This document shows positions 35,624 through 45,298 of a stretch of DNA of 64,000 nt, one piece after another. The stretch is from Xenorhabdus beddingii (GTDB taxonomy: Bacteria > Pseudomonadota > Gammaproteobacteria > Enterobacterales > Enterobacteriaceae): assembly GCF_002127545.1 (NCBI RefSeq), contig NZ_MUBK01000008.1, forward strand, positions 1-64,000, read 5' to 3'. The stretch's first letter is position 1; every line of letters begins with the position of its first letter. Under the pieces are notes generated by a model. That model was given only the letters and a program-made list of their open reading frames with translations. It searched no databases and was not told the DNA's origin. The position numbers and the translations under genes were made by a program.

Positions 35624-36526
35624 ATGAGTAGAAGGGATTTTGAAGAAGCGTTTATTGATCAATTTATGGTGGTTGATAATGGAACAATAAAACCACTATC
35701 TTATACGAAAGATTATAGAAGGAAAAACTTTTCTGAAATTGAAAGAAAATATTCCAATGCGTTATCTGACGTTGTGAAAAAAATGTGTGATGATGAAGAA
35801 TATTATGTCGTGTTAACTCATAGTGATTTGGTTGATGCTGTAAAATATTCTTGTGGAAGTAATCCGAATTCATCATGGAAAGATAGTCTATTTTCAGTTG
35901 CAGATACTGTAACAACGTATGCAGGTAATGTATTGGATAGTTATGCTTTTATGCGATTAGCAAATGAATTAAGTAGTAATTTTGGCGTAAGAGTAACTGA
36001 ATATGTCAATCGATATGGAAATAGAATGGTCAAGCTTACGGGACATGCTGGAGTCAGAAGGTTTTTAACCGCTACAAAATATAGGGCAGATCATTGGAAG
36101 GTGATAGATATCGGCATAGGAACACAAGCAATGCGAGAGGGAATAGCTACAGTATCTAGAAGAGTTATTATTGTTTCAGCTCTGTATAGATCAGCGGAGC
36201 TTTTATTTAGAGATGAGAATGATATTTATGATTTTTTTGGGAATATTACGATGGATGTAGCAAAAACTGCTGTTGGAGCTTTGGTTGGCCTTGGGGTTGT
36301 TGTTGGTGCTACTATTGCTTTGGGAGCAGGAGCTTTTGCTTTAGGTGTCGCTGTTGTGGCGTTAGCTGTTGGACTTTTTACGACTTGGGTACTATCTGAG
36401 CTTGATGACCGTTATAAAATTAGCAAAAAACTGATAAACTACATGCGTGAAAAGGAACTGGCTGAGGCTGATAAACTGGATTATCGTAAACAACCATTTG
36501 GTTATCCTTATCCACGAATAAAATAA
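35624..36526 (+). CDS. Candidate pore-forming toxin (colicin-like hydrophobic hairpin)
   Basis: This 300-residue protein is of no family I can name. Residues 1-200 are soluble and helical. Residues 215-259 are a long hydrophobic Gly/Ala/Val hairpin (TAVGALVGLGVVVGATIALG continuing to WVLSE), followed at once by LDDRYKISKKL. In pore-forming colicins the voltage-gated channel domain ends in a comparable hydrophobic hairpin followed by a short Asp/Lys helix. A polytopic DUF1240-like gene follows 44 bp downstream, the expected place for an immunity protein. There is no signal peptide and no receptor domain, so delivery is unknown. Toxin function is inference. Confidence 0.5.
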   Translation: MSRRDFEEAFIDQFMVVDNGTIKPLSYTKDYRRKNFSEIERKYSNALSDVVKKMCDDEEYYVVLTHSDLVDAVKYSCGSNPNSSWKDSLFSVADTVTTYAGNVLDSYAFMRLANELSSNFGVRVTEYVNRYGNRMVKLTGHAGVRRFLTATKYRADHWKVIDIGIGTQAMREGIATVSRRVIIVSALYRSAELLFRDENDIYDFFGNITMDVAKTAVGALVGLGVVVGATIALGAGAFALGVAVVALAVGLFTTWVLSELDDRYKISKKLINYMREKELAEADKLDYRKQPFGYPYPRIK

Positions 36527-36570
36527 TATTAATTTATCATAATTGTGTTGGAAATAATAAAGAGGCCGGA

Positions 36571-36972
36571 ATGGATAGTAAAAATAAATTAATTTTAGCA
36601 ATTAGTATGTTTTTTTTATTTTTAATAATAAATGCGGCGCTCTTTTTTGCTGTTGATGAATTTTTATTGATTTATAATGTTTCGGATGTTATTGTTTTTT
36701 CGTGGAGGATGTTTGCAGTATTGGTTTTTTATCCTTTAATATTTTATTTTTGCACTTCTATGTTTTATTATTTGTTTTTTTTAAAGCTACCAAAGAACAA
36801 TAATTCAATTTTTAAATTTTTTACATTTTTGGGTATTTTAGGTTTTGTAATTAGTTTCCCTTTATATTGGTACGGTGATTTAAAATTAAAAGAAAATGGA
36901 TATATTACTTGTTATAAAAAATCGATAAGTGCCCCCCAAAAGTATGTAAAAAATGAAAAATTATGTGACTAA
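36571..36972 (+). CDS. DUF1240-like membrane protein, possible immunity protein
   Basis: This protein of 133 residues has three to four hydrophobic segments (about 6-28, 42-66 and 86-104) and a soluble C-terminal part with GYITCYKKSISAPQKYVKN and a final Cys. The tail resembles DUF1240 proteins of Photorhabdus, Xenorhabdus, Proteus and Yersinia; this is from memory. It lies directly after the candidate pore-former and before a good terminator, so the two form a transcription unit. An inner-membrane immunity protein is the simplest reading, as for colicin immunity proteins. Confidence 0.6.
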   Translation: MDSKNKLILAISMFFLFLIINAALFFAVDEFLLIYNVSDVIVFSWRMFAVLVFYPLIFYFCTSMFYYLFFLKLPKNNNSIFKFFTFLGILGFVISFPLYWYGDLKLKENGYITCYKKSISAPQKYVKNEKLCD

Positions 36973-37003
36973 GCATATACATCATATGCTTAGTTTTATT
37001 TTT
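36969..37003 (+). terminator. Terminator of the candidate toxin operon
   Basis: CTAAGCATAT and ATATGCTTAG form a 10-bp stem followed by TTTTATTTTT, overlapping the DUF1240-like stop codon. Confidence 0.88.
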
Positions 37004-37064
37004 ATAATGTTCTATCTTCCCAGATGCTTATGGTGTTCTTATTCTTTTTTAAAGGAGTCTCAAA

Positions 37065-37196
37065 ATGACGGTGACGATAGAAGTGGCTTGTCGGTATTGT
37101 CACCAAACCGAACCAGTACGCAAACACGGAACAAGTAAAGCCGGATTTCCTCGTTATTATTGCAAGGATTGCCAAAAAACTTTCCAACTCAACTAT
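37065..37196 (+). pseudogene. Truncated IS1-family InsA-like gene
   Basis: The first 44 codons match the zinc-finger start of IS1-type InsA (VACRYCHQTEPVRKHGTSKA, then RYYCKDCQKTFQLNY). The frame then turns into unrelated sequence, so the helix-turn-helix and all of InsB are missing. The ribosome binding site (AAAGGAG) is still present, so a zinc-finger peptide could be made. With the ISAs1 element it brackets the candidate toxin operon. Confidence 0.85.
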
Positions 37197-37463
37197 CTTC
37201 AGATGCTTTTTCTGCACGCTTTCTGCTTGTTTTTAGTCACATCCTTTCCTACAACAACAAACCATCACAACATTCTCCGCCATCCAATTCAGCCAGATTA
37301 TTCAATCCAATCACATCATTAAGTTATAAAGTCAATATATCGAACACCTTTAACACCAGAGAAGAGTGGTAAGCCTGTAATAGGGTAAATACGGCTATCT
37401 GACAATGGCAGATCAGAATAATTTTTTGGATGTACTTATTAATTCAATTACTCGGAGTGGAAC
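37197..37463. other. Region between the IS1 relic and the pump operon
   Basis: No recognisable gene or IS inverted repeat was found. It presumably carries the promoter of the EmrA-like gene. A short frame continues from the InsA relic to 37322 but has no family features. Confidence 0.4.
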
Positions 37464-38651
37464 ATGGAAAACAGTCAAACTGAAAAAATGCCTGAAAAAC
37501 CACACGGAAAAAATAATAAGAAAAAACGTAAGATAATACTTTCTGTTGTTGTATTACTTTTTTTGTTCGTTGGTTTCGCTTATCTATTTTACTGGTACAC
37601 CGTATTACGCTTCTATCAAGCAACAGATAATGCTTATGTTGTCGGTAATCAGATTCAAGTCATGTCACAAACCCACGGCAGTGTGCAAAATATTTATGTT
37701 GATAATACCGATTTTGTTCAACAAGGAGATCTCCTGTTAACCTTGGATAGTGCTGATGCTGAGAATGCCTTCGAAAAAAGTCAGCACGCATTGGCTCAGG
37801 CAGTGCGTGAAACACAAGAAATTATCCTCAGTAACCCCAAACTACTCGCCAATGTGGAATTAAAACAACTTACCTTAGACAAGTTAAAAAGTAATCTGGC
37901 GCGACGGGAAAAACTAGGTAAGGCCAATGTCATTACGGCTGAAGAGCTGGATCATTCCCGTAAAGCCGTTGAGATTGCCAAGGCAGATTTAAAAGTCGCC
38001 ATGCAGCAGTATAAAATCAATCAGGCTTTGGTGATGGGCACACCACTCAACAAGCTGCCGAAGATAGAAAAGGAGGCATCCCATTTACGTGAGGCTTGGT
38101 TGTCTTTACAACGTACCAAAATTTACGCGCCGGTAAGTGGGTATGTATCACGCCGTAGTGTCCAAGTTGGCGCTCAAATCAATCAATCTACGCCATTGAT
38201 GATTATCGTCCCCGCTGACCAAATATGGGTTGAAGCGAATTTTAAAGAAGTCCAGTTCACGGATATGCGTCTGGGGCAGTCCGTCAAGTTAATCAGCGAT
38301 TTTTATGGCGATAGTGTGACTTATCAGGGGCGTATTACCGGGATGGATATGGGAACCGGCAGCGCTTTCTCTATCCTCCCCGCGCAGAATGCGACAGGTA
38401 ATTGGATTAAAGTGGTGCAGCGTCTCCCGGTACGTATTGAACTGGATCCAAAACAAATTGCCCTCAATCCATTGCGCATCGGTTTATCTATGCACGCAAC
38501 GGTGGATACCAGAGAAACAACAGGGTCAACTCTCGCTAACAAAAATCCACAACGGATTATTTATCAGACTGATGTTCTTTCATTCGATCATCATGAGATA
38601 GATGAAATCATTGCACAAATCATAAAAAGCAACGCAAGTCATGAAAATTGA
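37464..38651 (+). CDS. HlyD/EmrA-type membrane fusion protein
   Basis: This protein of 395 residues has a cytoplasmic basic N-terminus, one membrane helix (about 28-47), a biotinyl-lipoyl half motif (NAYVVGNQIQVMSQTHGSVQ), a helical hairpin (about 95-190) and a second lipoyl half with RTKIYAPVSGYVSRRSVQVG. It would link the EmrB-type pump encoded next to an outer-membrane TolC channel. The gene overlaps the open frame of the pump. The substrate may be an antibiotic, a host compound or one of the organism's own secondary metabolites. Confidence 0.88.
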   Translation: MENSQTEKMPEKPHGKNNKKKRKIILSVVVLLFLFVGFAYLFYWYTVLRFYQATDNAYVVGNQIQVMSQTHGSVQNIYVDNTDFVQQGDLLLTLDSADAENAFEKSQHALAQAVRETQEIILSNPKLLANVELKQLTLDKLKSNLARREKLGKANVITAEELDHSRKAVEIAKADLKVAMQQYKINQALVMGTPLNKLPKIEKEASHLREAWLSLQRTKIYAPVSGYVSRRSVQVGAQINQSTPLMIIVPADQIWVEANFKEVQFTDMRLGQSVKLISDFYGDSVTYQGRITGMDMGTGSAFSILPAQNATGNWIKVVQRLPVRIELDPKQIALNPLRIGLSMHATVDTRETTGSTLANKNPQRIIYQTDVLSFDHHEIDEIIAQIIKSNASHEN

Positions 38652-38664
38652 GGGGCACACCGCT

Positions 38665-40173
38665 ATGGAATCTTTATCAGCCAGTCAACGCGGGTGGCTC
38701 ATTCTGTCTCTGGCGATTATCGCTTTTCTGCAAATATTGGATTTGACGATTGCTAACGTCGCCTTGTCAACCATTGCCGGTGATCTTGGTTCATCCGTGT
38801 CACAAGGCACTTGGGTGATCACGTCATTTGGGGTTGCTAATGCAATCTCTATCCCGTTGACGGGCTGGTTGGCAAAACGGGTGGGTGAAGTCCGGCTGTT
38901 TATCATTTCGACCCTGCTTTTTATCGTTGCTTCCTGGCTATGTGGCATATCCAACAGCCTTGAAATGCTGATTATTACCCGGATTATGCAAGGTGCGGTT
39001 GCAGGCCCAATCATACCTTTATCGCAAAGTTTACTGTTAGCAAACTTTCCCAAGAACCAACACAGTATGGCTTTGGCCATCTGGTCTATGACCGTCATTA
39101 TTGCACCGGTTTGTGGCCCGATCCTCGGTGGATGGATTAGTGATAACTATCACTGGGGATGGATTTTCTTGATCAATGTTCCCATCGGTCTGGCGGCTAT
39201 TTTTATTACTTACTTGCTATTAAATAAACGGGAAACAAAAACTGAGGTTATTCCGGTTGATAAAGTGGGCTTAGTGCTTCTCATTGTCGGTATTGGTTGC
39301 CTGCAACTCATGTTAGACAGAGGAAAGGAACTTGATTGGTTTAATTCCAATGAGATCATCACGCTGGCTATTGTTGCAATGGTGGGGATTACCCTGTTTA
39401 TTATTTGGGAGCTGACTGATGATAACCCGATTGTAGATTTATCGCTGTTTAAATCCCGGAATTTTACGGTGGGTACCCTTTGTATTAGTTTGGCGTTTTT
39501 GCTGCATATTGGTACTCTGGTCTTACAGCCTCAGTTGTTACAGATGGTTTTTGGCTATACCGCGACATGGGCTGGGCTAGCATTGGCACCTCTCGGCATT
39601 CTCCCTATTTTTCTAGCCCCGGTCATTGGCCGGTTTGGGGCTAAAATTGATATGCGTTATATAGTGACCCTGAGTTTTTTGGTCTTTGCTTTCTGCTTTT
39701 TTTGGCGAGCGTATACTTTTGAACCTGGCATGGATTTTTCCAGTGCAGCATGGCCACAGTTTGTACAAGGGATAGCGATTGCCTGTTTTATTATGCCACT
39801 CAATGTGATTATTTTATCTGATATTCCCCAAGAGAAAGTGGCCTCAGCCGGAAGTCTGTTTAACTTTTTTAGAACACTGGCGATATCGATAGGAGCATCG
39901 TTAACCAATACGTTATGGGTTCGACGCGAAGCAGTTCATCATTCTCAGCTCACTGAGAACATCACACAAAATAACGTTCTTGTCGATTTGGCTTATCAGG
40001 ATATCAAGCTATTAGGGTTATCTGACTTACAGGCCACTATTTTTCTGGCAAAGAAGATCACTCACCAAAGTTTAATTTTGGCCGCTAACGAAATTTTCTG
40101 GCTGTTTGGTTTTATTTTCCTGACACTGATTTTGATCCTGTGGTTGTCTAGGTCAAATTTATCGCCTGCATAA
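38665..40173 (+). CDS. EmrB/QacA-type MFS multidrug transporter (DHA2)
   Basis: This 502-residue transporter has 14 predicted membrane helices and the DHA2 motifs LDLTIANVALSTIAGDLG (motif D1) and WAKR-like loop GWLAKRVGEVRLFI. The ATG at 38665 has GAGGGG nine bases upstream and is preferred over 38641. Its 3' end overlaps the convergent AraC-family gene by 26 bp. It is the energised unit of the tripartite pump with the preceding EmrA-like protein. Confidence 0.9.
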   Translation: MESLSASQRGWLILSLAIIAFLQILDLTIANVALSTIAGDLGSSVSQGTWVITSFGVANAISIPLTGWLAKRVGEVRLFIISTLLFIVASWLCGISNSLEMLIITRIMQGAVAGPIIPLSQSLLLANFPKNQHSMALAIWSMTVIIAPVCGPILGGWISDNYHWGWIFLINVPIGLAAIFITYLLLNKRETKTEVIPVDKVGLVLLIVGIGCLQLMLDRGKELDWFNSNEIITLAIVAMVGITLFIIWELTDDNPIVDLSLFKSRNFTVGTLCISLAFLLHIGTLVLQPQLLQMVFGYTATWAGLALAPLGILPIFLAPVIGRFGAKIDMRYIVTLSFLVFAFCFFWRAYTFEPGMDFSSAAWPQFVQGIAIACFIMPLNVIILSDIPQEKVASAGSLFNFFRTLAISIGASLTNTLWVRREAVHHSQLTENITQNNVLVDLAYQDIKLLGLSDLQATIFLAKKITHQSLILAANEIFWLFGFIFLTLILILWLSRSNLSPA

Positions 40174-41050
40174 TCTGGGGATTGACCTCTTTTTCATGAT
40201 TATTTTCCCTCTCGACCAGACCATGTATTGTCTGTTGATTGATGTTATGGCAGCACAGGGGCGTATTACATCTGAACGGTAAATTTTGTTGAATAATATG
40301 CTTAAGATCGGAGGGACGTATTCCATAAGCCATTTTGCAGGTCCGGCTAAAATGAGCGGTGTCAGAAAAACCACAGTTATTTGCGATCAAAGTTAAGGAA
40401 TCGGTCATATGAATTTCTTCAATCGCATCACTTAAGCGTAACCATAGCAAATAAGCCCGAAAGTTGATTCCCAGTTGTTCGCGGAAAAGATGTAAAAAAC
40501 GACTTTCAGAAAGGTAAATTTTATCCGCCACTTGACGGGATGAAATCCGCTTTACTGATAGCGATTCGATAAACGAAACCGCTTTCAAAATACGTTGATC
40601 AAATTGACAGTGGCATGGCAGGTGTGGGCTAAGTAGCAAATAAACCGTGAACATGTCGGGTTCTTCACCACCAAGAAACGACTTAACCAGATAATCTGTG
40701 ACTGCCGCAATCTCATCATGCGCCAGCAAAATGACGGACAGATTCTCTGTGAGATGGCTGAATAAATGGTAGTGTTGATCAATCGGTTCAATAAGCAATG
40801 TCATGCTACAGGTATTGGCGGAATCCATCTTGTGCATGACGTTGGAACGGATCAGAAAACCCTGTGTAGAGTGAGTCTCATCCTGTATGGACAGGGCCAA
40901 CAACTCATGGGCATGTAGAGAGAGGCTGAGTTGAATACAGGGATGCTGGTGCCACTCCGTTGATACATTGTAAAGAAAGTTTAATTCACTGGTAGCATGT
41001 TTATATTGCTGGATAAACCTCGTCGGGGCAGACGGAATATTTGATAGCAT
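40148..41050 (-). CDS. AraC-family transcriptional regulator
   Basis: This 300-residue protein has an N-terminal ligand-sensing part without a clear cupin motif and a C-terminal double helix-turn-helix (about residues 160-260, with SSRQVADKIYLSESRFLHLF and NNCGFSDTAHFSRTCKMAYG). It is convergent with and overlaps the pump gene, so it may sense a pump substrate. An ATG upstream at 41071 would add seven residues. The C-terminal tail after the HTH (about 40 residues) is longer than usual and is encoded across the overlap. Confidence 0.85.
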   Translation of the reverse strand: MLSNIPSAPTRFIQQYKHATSELNFLYNVSTEWHQHPCIQLSLSLHAHELLALSIQDETHSTQGFLIRSNVMHKMDSANTCSMTLLIEPIDQHYHLFSHLTENLSVILLAHDEIAAVTDYLVKSFLGGEEPDMFTVYLLLSPHLPCHCQFDQRILKAVSFIESLSVKRISSRQVADKIYLSESRFLHLFREQLGINFRAYLLWLRLSDAIEEIHMTDSLTLIANNCGFSDTAHFSRTCKMAYGIRPSDLKHIIQQNLPFRCNTPLCCHNINQQTIHGLVERENNHEKEVNPQIMQAINLT

Positions 41051-41267
41051 AACCTCAATCCTTATCAACAAAGCAGTGAGTGAATGTTGCCTATCTTAAC
41101 TTGCAATGCTCTCGCTGGATGAATACCTTAATCTTTTAGCTGATATAGTCAACCAACCCAGTAACAAGACATAGTTTTATTAGTTTCATGAATATTGAAA
41201 AATAAAAAACAGTTCCTTATTATCTCATTTGCATTTCTTTCATTATTAATAACCTAAGGATACTAAT

Positions 41268-41711
41268 ATGCCTAAAGCGTTATTTACGGCAACCGTTGAA
41301 TCGGCTGGCAATCTAAAAATGAAATGTTCATCACGGGGTTTTACTTTTCACGTAGACGAGCCGAAAAATCTGGGTGGAACGGATGAAGCGATGAATCCAG
41401 TGGAAGCATTACTGTCCACGTTGGGTGCATGTCAGTGTATTGTCGCAAAAAGTTTTGCCCGCAAGCATAAAATCAATTTGATCGATATTCAGGTTAACGT
41501 GGAAGGAGAATTGGATACCGATGGCTTCACTGGCAAAAATAAAAACGCCAAGCTGGGATTTTCCAAAATTACCTCCAAATTTTATGTTAAAGCTGATAAT
41601 ACTGAACAAGAGATCCGGGATTTTATTACGTTTGTCGAAAATCATTGCCCGGTTCTCGATACTATTGTTTATACACCTGAAATTGTGACCGAAGTTTATC
41701 CCGTCAAATAA
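41268..41711 (+). CDS. OsmC/YhfA-family peroxide-resistance-like protein
   Basis: This protein of 147 residues has the OsmC fold signature: MNPVEALLSTLGACQCIVAKSF contains the first catalytic Cys pair, and VENHCPVLDTI the second Cys. OsmC-type proteins reduce organic hydroperoxides with two reactive cysteines. The motif order is normal; here the first Cys lies in GACQC. It stands alone with its own terminator. The specific subfamily is uncertain. Confidence 0.85.
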   Translation: MPKALFTATVESAGNLKMKCSSRGFTFHVDEPKNLGGTDEAMNPVEALLSTLGACQCIVAKSFARKHKINLIDIQVNVEGELDTDGFTGKNKNAKLGFSKITSKFYVKADNTEQEIRDFITFVENHCPVLDTIVYTPEIVTEVYPVK

Positions 41712-41720
41712 TATTTTTTA

Positions 41721-41755
41721 TTACCCATAATTTTTTATGTTATGGGTAACTTTTA
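41721..41755 (+). terminator. Terminator after the OsmC-like gene
   Basis: TTACCCATAA and TTATGGGTAA form a perfect 10-bp stem around a 9-nt loop, followed by CTTTTAG. It lies between two convergent genes, osmC-like and bioH, and may serve both. Confidence 0.8.
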
Positions 41756-41762
41756 GCACTAA

Positions 41763-42539
41763 TTACCATTCCATACCGCAAGCAAAGTCCGTTAATACTT
41801 CCACAAATTCATCAGGATGGGAAATAAAGGGGGCATGGGCCGCATGTCGCATAATAATGGAACGGGTATTCGGCCAATCACTGTCAAGCTGCGCAGCAAT
41901 TTTACGGGGCACTAAACCATCAAGGTAACCATAAAGACGCAGGAACGGTAATGGGAGTTGTGACAGTTCTGCCCTTAAATCATCGGTGCGTAGGATTTCC
42001 AAACCCGCATTGAGTACCTCCACCGTTGGCATCGGCTGGTTCAAAATCACCGATTTCAGGACACGGGCGTCCTGACGGGCGCTTTCGGTTCCCAATGTCT
42101 GTAAGGCCAGAAAACGTTCGACGGTTTTCTGAAAATCTGCACTTAATTGATGTTCAAATGCACGCAAAACCTCCGGCTTAATCCCCGGCCAATCGCCATC
42201 GGTACTGAATTTCGGGGAGGAAGCGACGGTCACCAAACCCGCAACTTGTCCCGGATGATCCAGTGCAATCCGACTGGCAACCAATCCCCCCAGAGACCAC
42301 CCCAACCACAGGGCATTTTCTGGTGCCTGCTGCCATACCGCCTCCGCCATGTCCGCCAGAGACATAGCAGGATACGGCTGACTGCGGCCATATCCCGGCA
42401 AGTCCACCAGATGCACGCGAAAATGCGAAGCCAAGCGCATTTCCACTGAACGCCAGACTTCCGCATTCAACCCCCATCCATGCAGCATCACAATATCGCG
42501 AGGTGCATCACCGATGGTCTGCCAAAACAGCTTCTCCAT
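41763..42539 (-). CDS. bioH: Pimeloyl-ACP methyl ester carboxylesterase
   Basis: BioH (258 residues; E. coli 256) releases pimeloyl-ACP from its methyl ester in biotin synthesis. The alpha/beta hydrolase triad is visible: Ser in [10 protein letters not shown], Asp in YGYLDGLVP and His in [11 protein letters not shown]. The start at 42539 ([10 protein letters not shown]) matches the family; the frame is open nine codons further. It is divergent from gntX, as in E. coli. Confidence 0.95.
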   Translation of the reverse strand: MEKLFWQTIGDAPRDIVMLHGWGLNAEVWRSVEMRLASHFRVHLVDLPGYGRSQPYPAMSLADMAEAVWQQAPENALWLGWSLGGLVASRIALDHPGQVAGLVTVASSPKFSTDGDWPGIKPEVLRAFEHQLSADFQKTVERFLALQTLGTESARQDARVLKSVILNQPMPTVEVLNAGLEILRTDDLRAELSQLPLPFLRLYGYLDGLVPRKIAAQLDSDWPNTRSIIMRHAAHAPFISHPDEFVEVLTDFACGMEW

Positions 42540-42577
42540 TGTTATTCTCATCTTATTTATCACCAAGGAAGATCACT

Positions 42578-43261
42578 ATGCTAACAATGGTTGGATACTG
42601 TTGGCTATGCCATCAAAATTTGTACTTTGCCCATCATGGAATCTGCCATGTTTGCCATCAACAATTAAAACGGCTGCAACAGGTTTGCCCACGCTGCGCG
42701 TTGCCTGCCGGATCGCGGGGGGTTCCCTGTGGCCGCTGCCTGAAATCGCCTCCTCCGTGGCAACATTTGATCGCGATTACGGATTACGCCCCACCGTTAA
42801 ACCAACTTATCCGACGATACAAGTATCATGCGACACCGCAACTCGCGACCGTGCTGGCCCGTTTGTTCCTGCTGCACTGGTTGCAGGGCTATCGTGAAGG
42901 CCGCTGGCACAAACCCGATCATATTCTGGGCATTCCTCTGCACCGCACAAAACGCTGGCAACGCGGTTTCGATCACATAGAATTAATGACTCACTCCCTG
43001 TCGCGCTGGCTGCAATGCCCGCATCAGCCCGATCTTTTGCAACGCTCACGTGCTACACTCTCGCAGCGGGGCTTATCTGCCGCCCAGAGGAAAACCAACC
43101 TTAAGCATGCCTTTCAATTGCGGGGAAATTTTACTGATCGACATGTCGCGATTTTTGATGATGTGATCACGACGGGCACAACGCTACATGAGGCTTCACA
43201 GTTGTTGATTCGTGCGGGCGCCCGCTCCGTACAGGCCTGGGCAATATGCCGAACCTTGTAG
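42578..43261 (+). CDS. gntX: GntX/ComF-family phosphoribosyltransferase-like protein
   Basis: This protein of 227 residues has an N-terminal four-Cys zinc-binding part (CWLCHQNLYF, then CHVC, CPRC and CGRC) and a C-terminal PRTase fold with the PRPP-loop motif VAIFDDVITTGTTL. In other bacteria ComF is required for DNA uptake; the E. coli homologue YhgH/GntX supports use of DNA as a nutrient. The start at 42578 has AAGGAAG upstream; the longer frame overlaps bioH. Confidence 0.9.
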   Translation: MLTMVGYCWLCHQNLYFAHHGICHVCHQQLKRLQQVCPRCALPAGSRGVPCGRCLKSPPPWQHLIAITDYAPPLNQLIRRYKYHATPQLATVLARLFLLHWLQGYREGRWHKPDHILGIPLHRTKRWQRGFDHIELMTHSLSRWLQCPHQPDLLQRSRATLSQRGLSAAQRKTNLKHAFQLRGNFTDRHVAIFDDVITTGTTLHEASQLLIRAGARSVQAWAICRTL

Positions 43262-43320
43262 TTCCTTTATAAATGGGCGTATTATAACCAACTAGAACAG
43301 TCAACTATTGAGCAAATGAC

Positions 43321-43896
43321 ATGATTAATATTACTGAAGCAGCGCAAGCGCATTTTGCCAAACTACTGGCAAATCAAGAACCGGGCACGCAGATCCGTGT
43401 TTTTGTCATTAATCCAGGAACCCCGACGGCTGAATGCGGTGTTTCCTATTGCCCACCGGATGCTGTTGAAGCCACTGATGTCGAACTAAAATTCTCCCAA
43501 CTTTCTGCCTATATTGATGAAATCAGTGCCCCTTTTCTGGAAGAAGCGGTCATTGATTTTGTCACCGACCAACTGGGTTCCCAACTGACACTGAAAGCAC
43601 CGAATGCCAAAATGCGCAAAGTGGATGACGATGCCCCGTTGATCGATCGGGTTGAATATGTCCTGCAATCGCAGATAAACCCTCAACTGGCCGGGCATGG
43701 TGGCCGTGTCAGTCTGATGGAGATCACCGATGAAGGTTATGCCATTCTGCAATTCGGCGGTGGATGCAACGGCTGTTCCATGGTCGATGTCACCCTGAAA
43801 GAAGGGATTGAGAAGCAGTTGTTGCAGATGTTCCCTGAGTTGAAAGGGGTGAGAGATCTGACTGAACACCAGCGCGGTGAACACTCTTATTATTGA
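43321..43896 (+). CDS. nfuA: Fe-S biogenesis protein NfuA
   Basis: NfuA (191 residues, as in E. coli) carries a 4Fe-4S cluster to target proteins, especially under oxidative stress or iron limitation. It has a degenerate A-type domain at the N-terminus and a C-terminal Nfu domain whose cluster ligands are in [19 protein letters not shown]. It follows gntX by 59 bp. Confidence 0.97.
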   Translation: MINITEAAQAHFAKLLANQEPGTQIRVFVINPGTPTAECGVSYCPPDAVEATDVELKFSQLSAYIDEISAPFLEEAVIDFVTDQLGSQLTLKAPNAKMRKVDDDAPLIDRVEYVLQSQINPQLAGHGGRVSLMEITDEGYAILQFGGGCNGCSMVDVTLKEGIEKQLLQMFPELKGVRDLTEHQRGEHSYY

Positions 43897-44038
43897 TTTT
43901 TTCTTTTTCTGATATTTTTTGCCTACATTTCCACGCCTTTTCAATGTAAAAATTGGAAAGGCGATCAGGTCATACCAGCCAGACATTAAGAAATGAATAT
44001 ATTGGAAATGAAAATTTGAGAAACAACATTGAGTATTT

Positions 44039-44362
44039 ATGGACCATTTTCAAACGATAGACCCTGAGCAGGCTTACCAGCATTGGCTTAATAAAACCGC
44101 AATGATGGTTGATATCCGTGACCCACAGAGTTTCAGTACCGGCCACGTAACAGGCGCGTTCCACTTAACCAATGAAACGCTCAATCACTTCTTGCAAGAA
44201 GCGGATTTTGACCAACCTGTCATGGTGATGTGCTATCACGGCCATAGCAGTCAGGGCGCCGCCCAATATCTGATCAACATGGGTTTTGAGACCGTTTACA
44301 GCGTCAATGGGGGCTTTGAGGTCTGGAAAAGAGACTATCCTCAAGCCGTCCACACCCTGTAA
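44039..44362 (+). CDS. glpE: Thiosulfate sulfurtransferase GlpE
   Basis: GlpE (107 residues) is a single-domain rhodanese. The catalytic Cys lies in [14 protein letters not shown] (about residue 65), and the N-terminal [20 protein letters not shown] is typical. It heads the glpEG(R) group. Its physiological role is unclear although the family activity, sulfur transfer from thiosulfate to cyanide or thioredoxin, is established. Confidence 0.96.
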   Translation: MDHFQTIDPEQAYQHWLNKTAMMVDIRDPQSFSTGHVTGAFHLTNETLNHFLQEADFDQPVMVMCYHGHSSQGAAQYLINMGFETVYSVNGGFEVWKRDYPQAVHTL

Positions 44363-44438
44363 ATCTTTAGCGCGCTAATTTCAAGGCGATGGACTCCTGT
44401 GCAATTAATTTCAATTTAAAGCAGAGATAAGACGAGCA

Positions 44439-45275
44439 ATGATCCATGTAACCTCAATATCCAATCCTCGACTGGCTCAGGCCTTTATTGATTATATGGC
44501 GGTGCAGGGCATTCATTTGACCATGCAGCCGACCAATGAGCCATTGCTGGTGGAACTGTGGCTGGAGGATGACAGCCAGTTAAATTTAGTTGAACAGGAA
44601 CTGCGCCAGTTTGCCCGCGATCCCCTCAATGAACGCTATCAAGCGGCCAGTTGGCAGGCCGGCAAATCCAGCGGCTCGTTGAATTATCGCAATAACCTGA
44701 ACTGGAGTGACATCAAAAACCAGTCCGGTCCGCTGACAATTACCATAACAGCACTCTGTATCCTCGTTTATGTCTGGATGGACATCGCGGGGATGCCCGA
44801 GGTCATGAACTGGCTGGCATGGCCTGGCAGTGATCAATATCTGGAGTTATGGCGTTGGGTCAGCCCTGCCCTACTGCATTTCTCGCTGCCCCATATCCTC
44901 TTTAATCTCGCGTTGTGGTGGTATTTTGGCAGTCAGGTAGAGCGAAAAATAAGTACCGGAAAACTGTTTGAAATCACCCTAGTTTCCGCAGTATTCAGTG
45001 ATTGGGCACAATCATTATTCAGCGGTTCTCATTTCGGCGGGTTGTCCGGCGTGGTTTACGCATTGATCGGATATGTTTGGCTGACGGGAGAAATGTCGCC
45101 CAAGCGTGGGATCAGTGCGCCCAGAGGGTTAATCGCTTTCTCTGTTATCTGGCTATTGGCTGGCTATTTCAAGCTGTTTTCATTAAATATCGCCAATGCC
45201 GCCCATATCGCCGGGCTAATCATCGGGTTATTGATGGGACTATGGGATAATTTGCGCAAACAAAAAAATCAATAA
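44439..45275 (+). CDS. glpG: Rhomboid intramembrane serine protease GlpG
   Basis: GlpG (278 residues; E. coli 276) cleaves transmembrane substrates within the membrane. It has the N-terminal cytoplasmic domain (about 1-65), then six membrane helices. The catalytic Ser lies in [15 protein letters not shown] and the catalytic His in [11 protein letters not shown]; the oxyanion His/Asn side is in [19 protein letters not shown]. It is followed by a 196-bp repeat that separates it from glpR. Confidence 0.96.
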   Translation: MIHVTSISNPRLAQAFIDYMAVQGIHLTMQPTNEPLLVELWLEDDSQLNLVEQELRQFARDPLNERYQAASWQAGKSSGSLNYRNNLNWSDIKNQSGPLTITITALCILVYVWMDIAGMPEVMNWLAWPGSDQYLELWRWVSPALLHFSLPHILFNLALWWYFGSQVERKISTGKLFEITLVSAVFSDWAQSLFSGSHFGGLSGVVYALIGYVWLTGEMSPKRGISAPRGLIAFSVIWLLAGYFKLFSLNIANAAHIAGLIIGLLMGLWDNLRKQKNQ

Positions 45276-45298
45276 TATTCCAAATAATTTGAACCAAC

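Noticed and set aside
44586..44837. Minus-strand frame inside glpG
   Set aside because: It lies antisense to the conserved rhomboid protease and has no supporting features.
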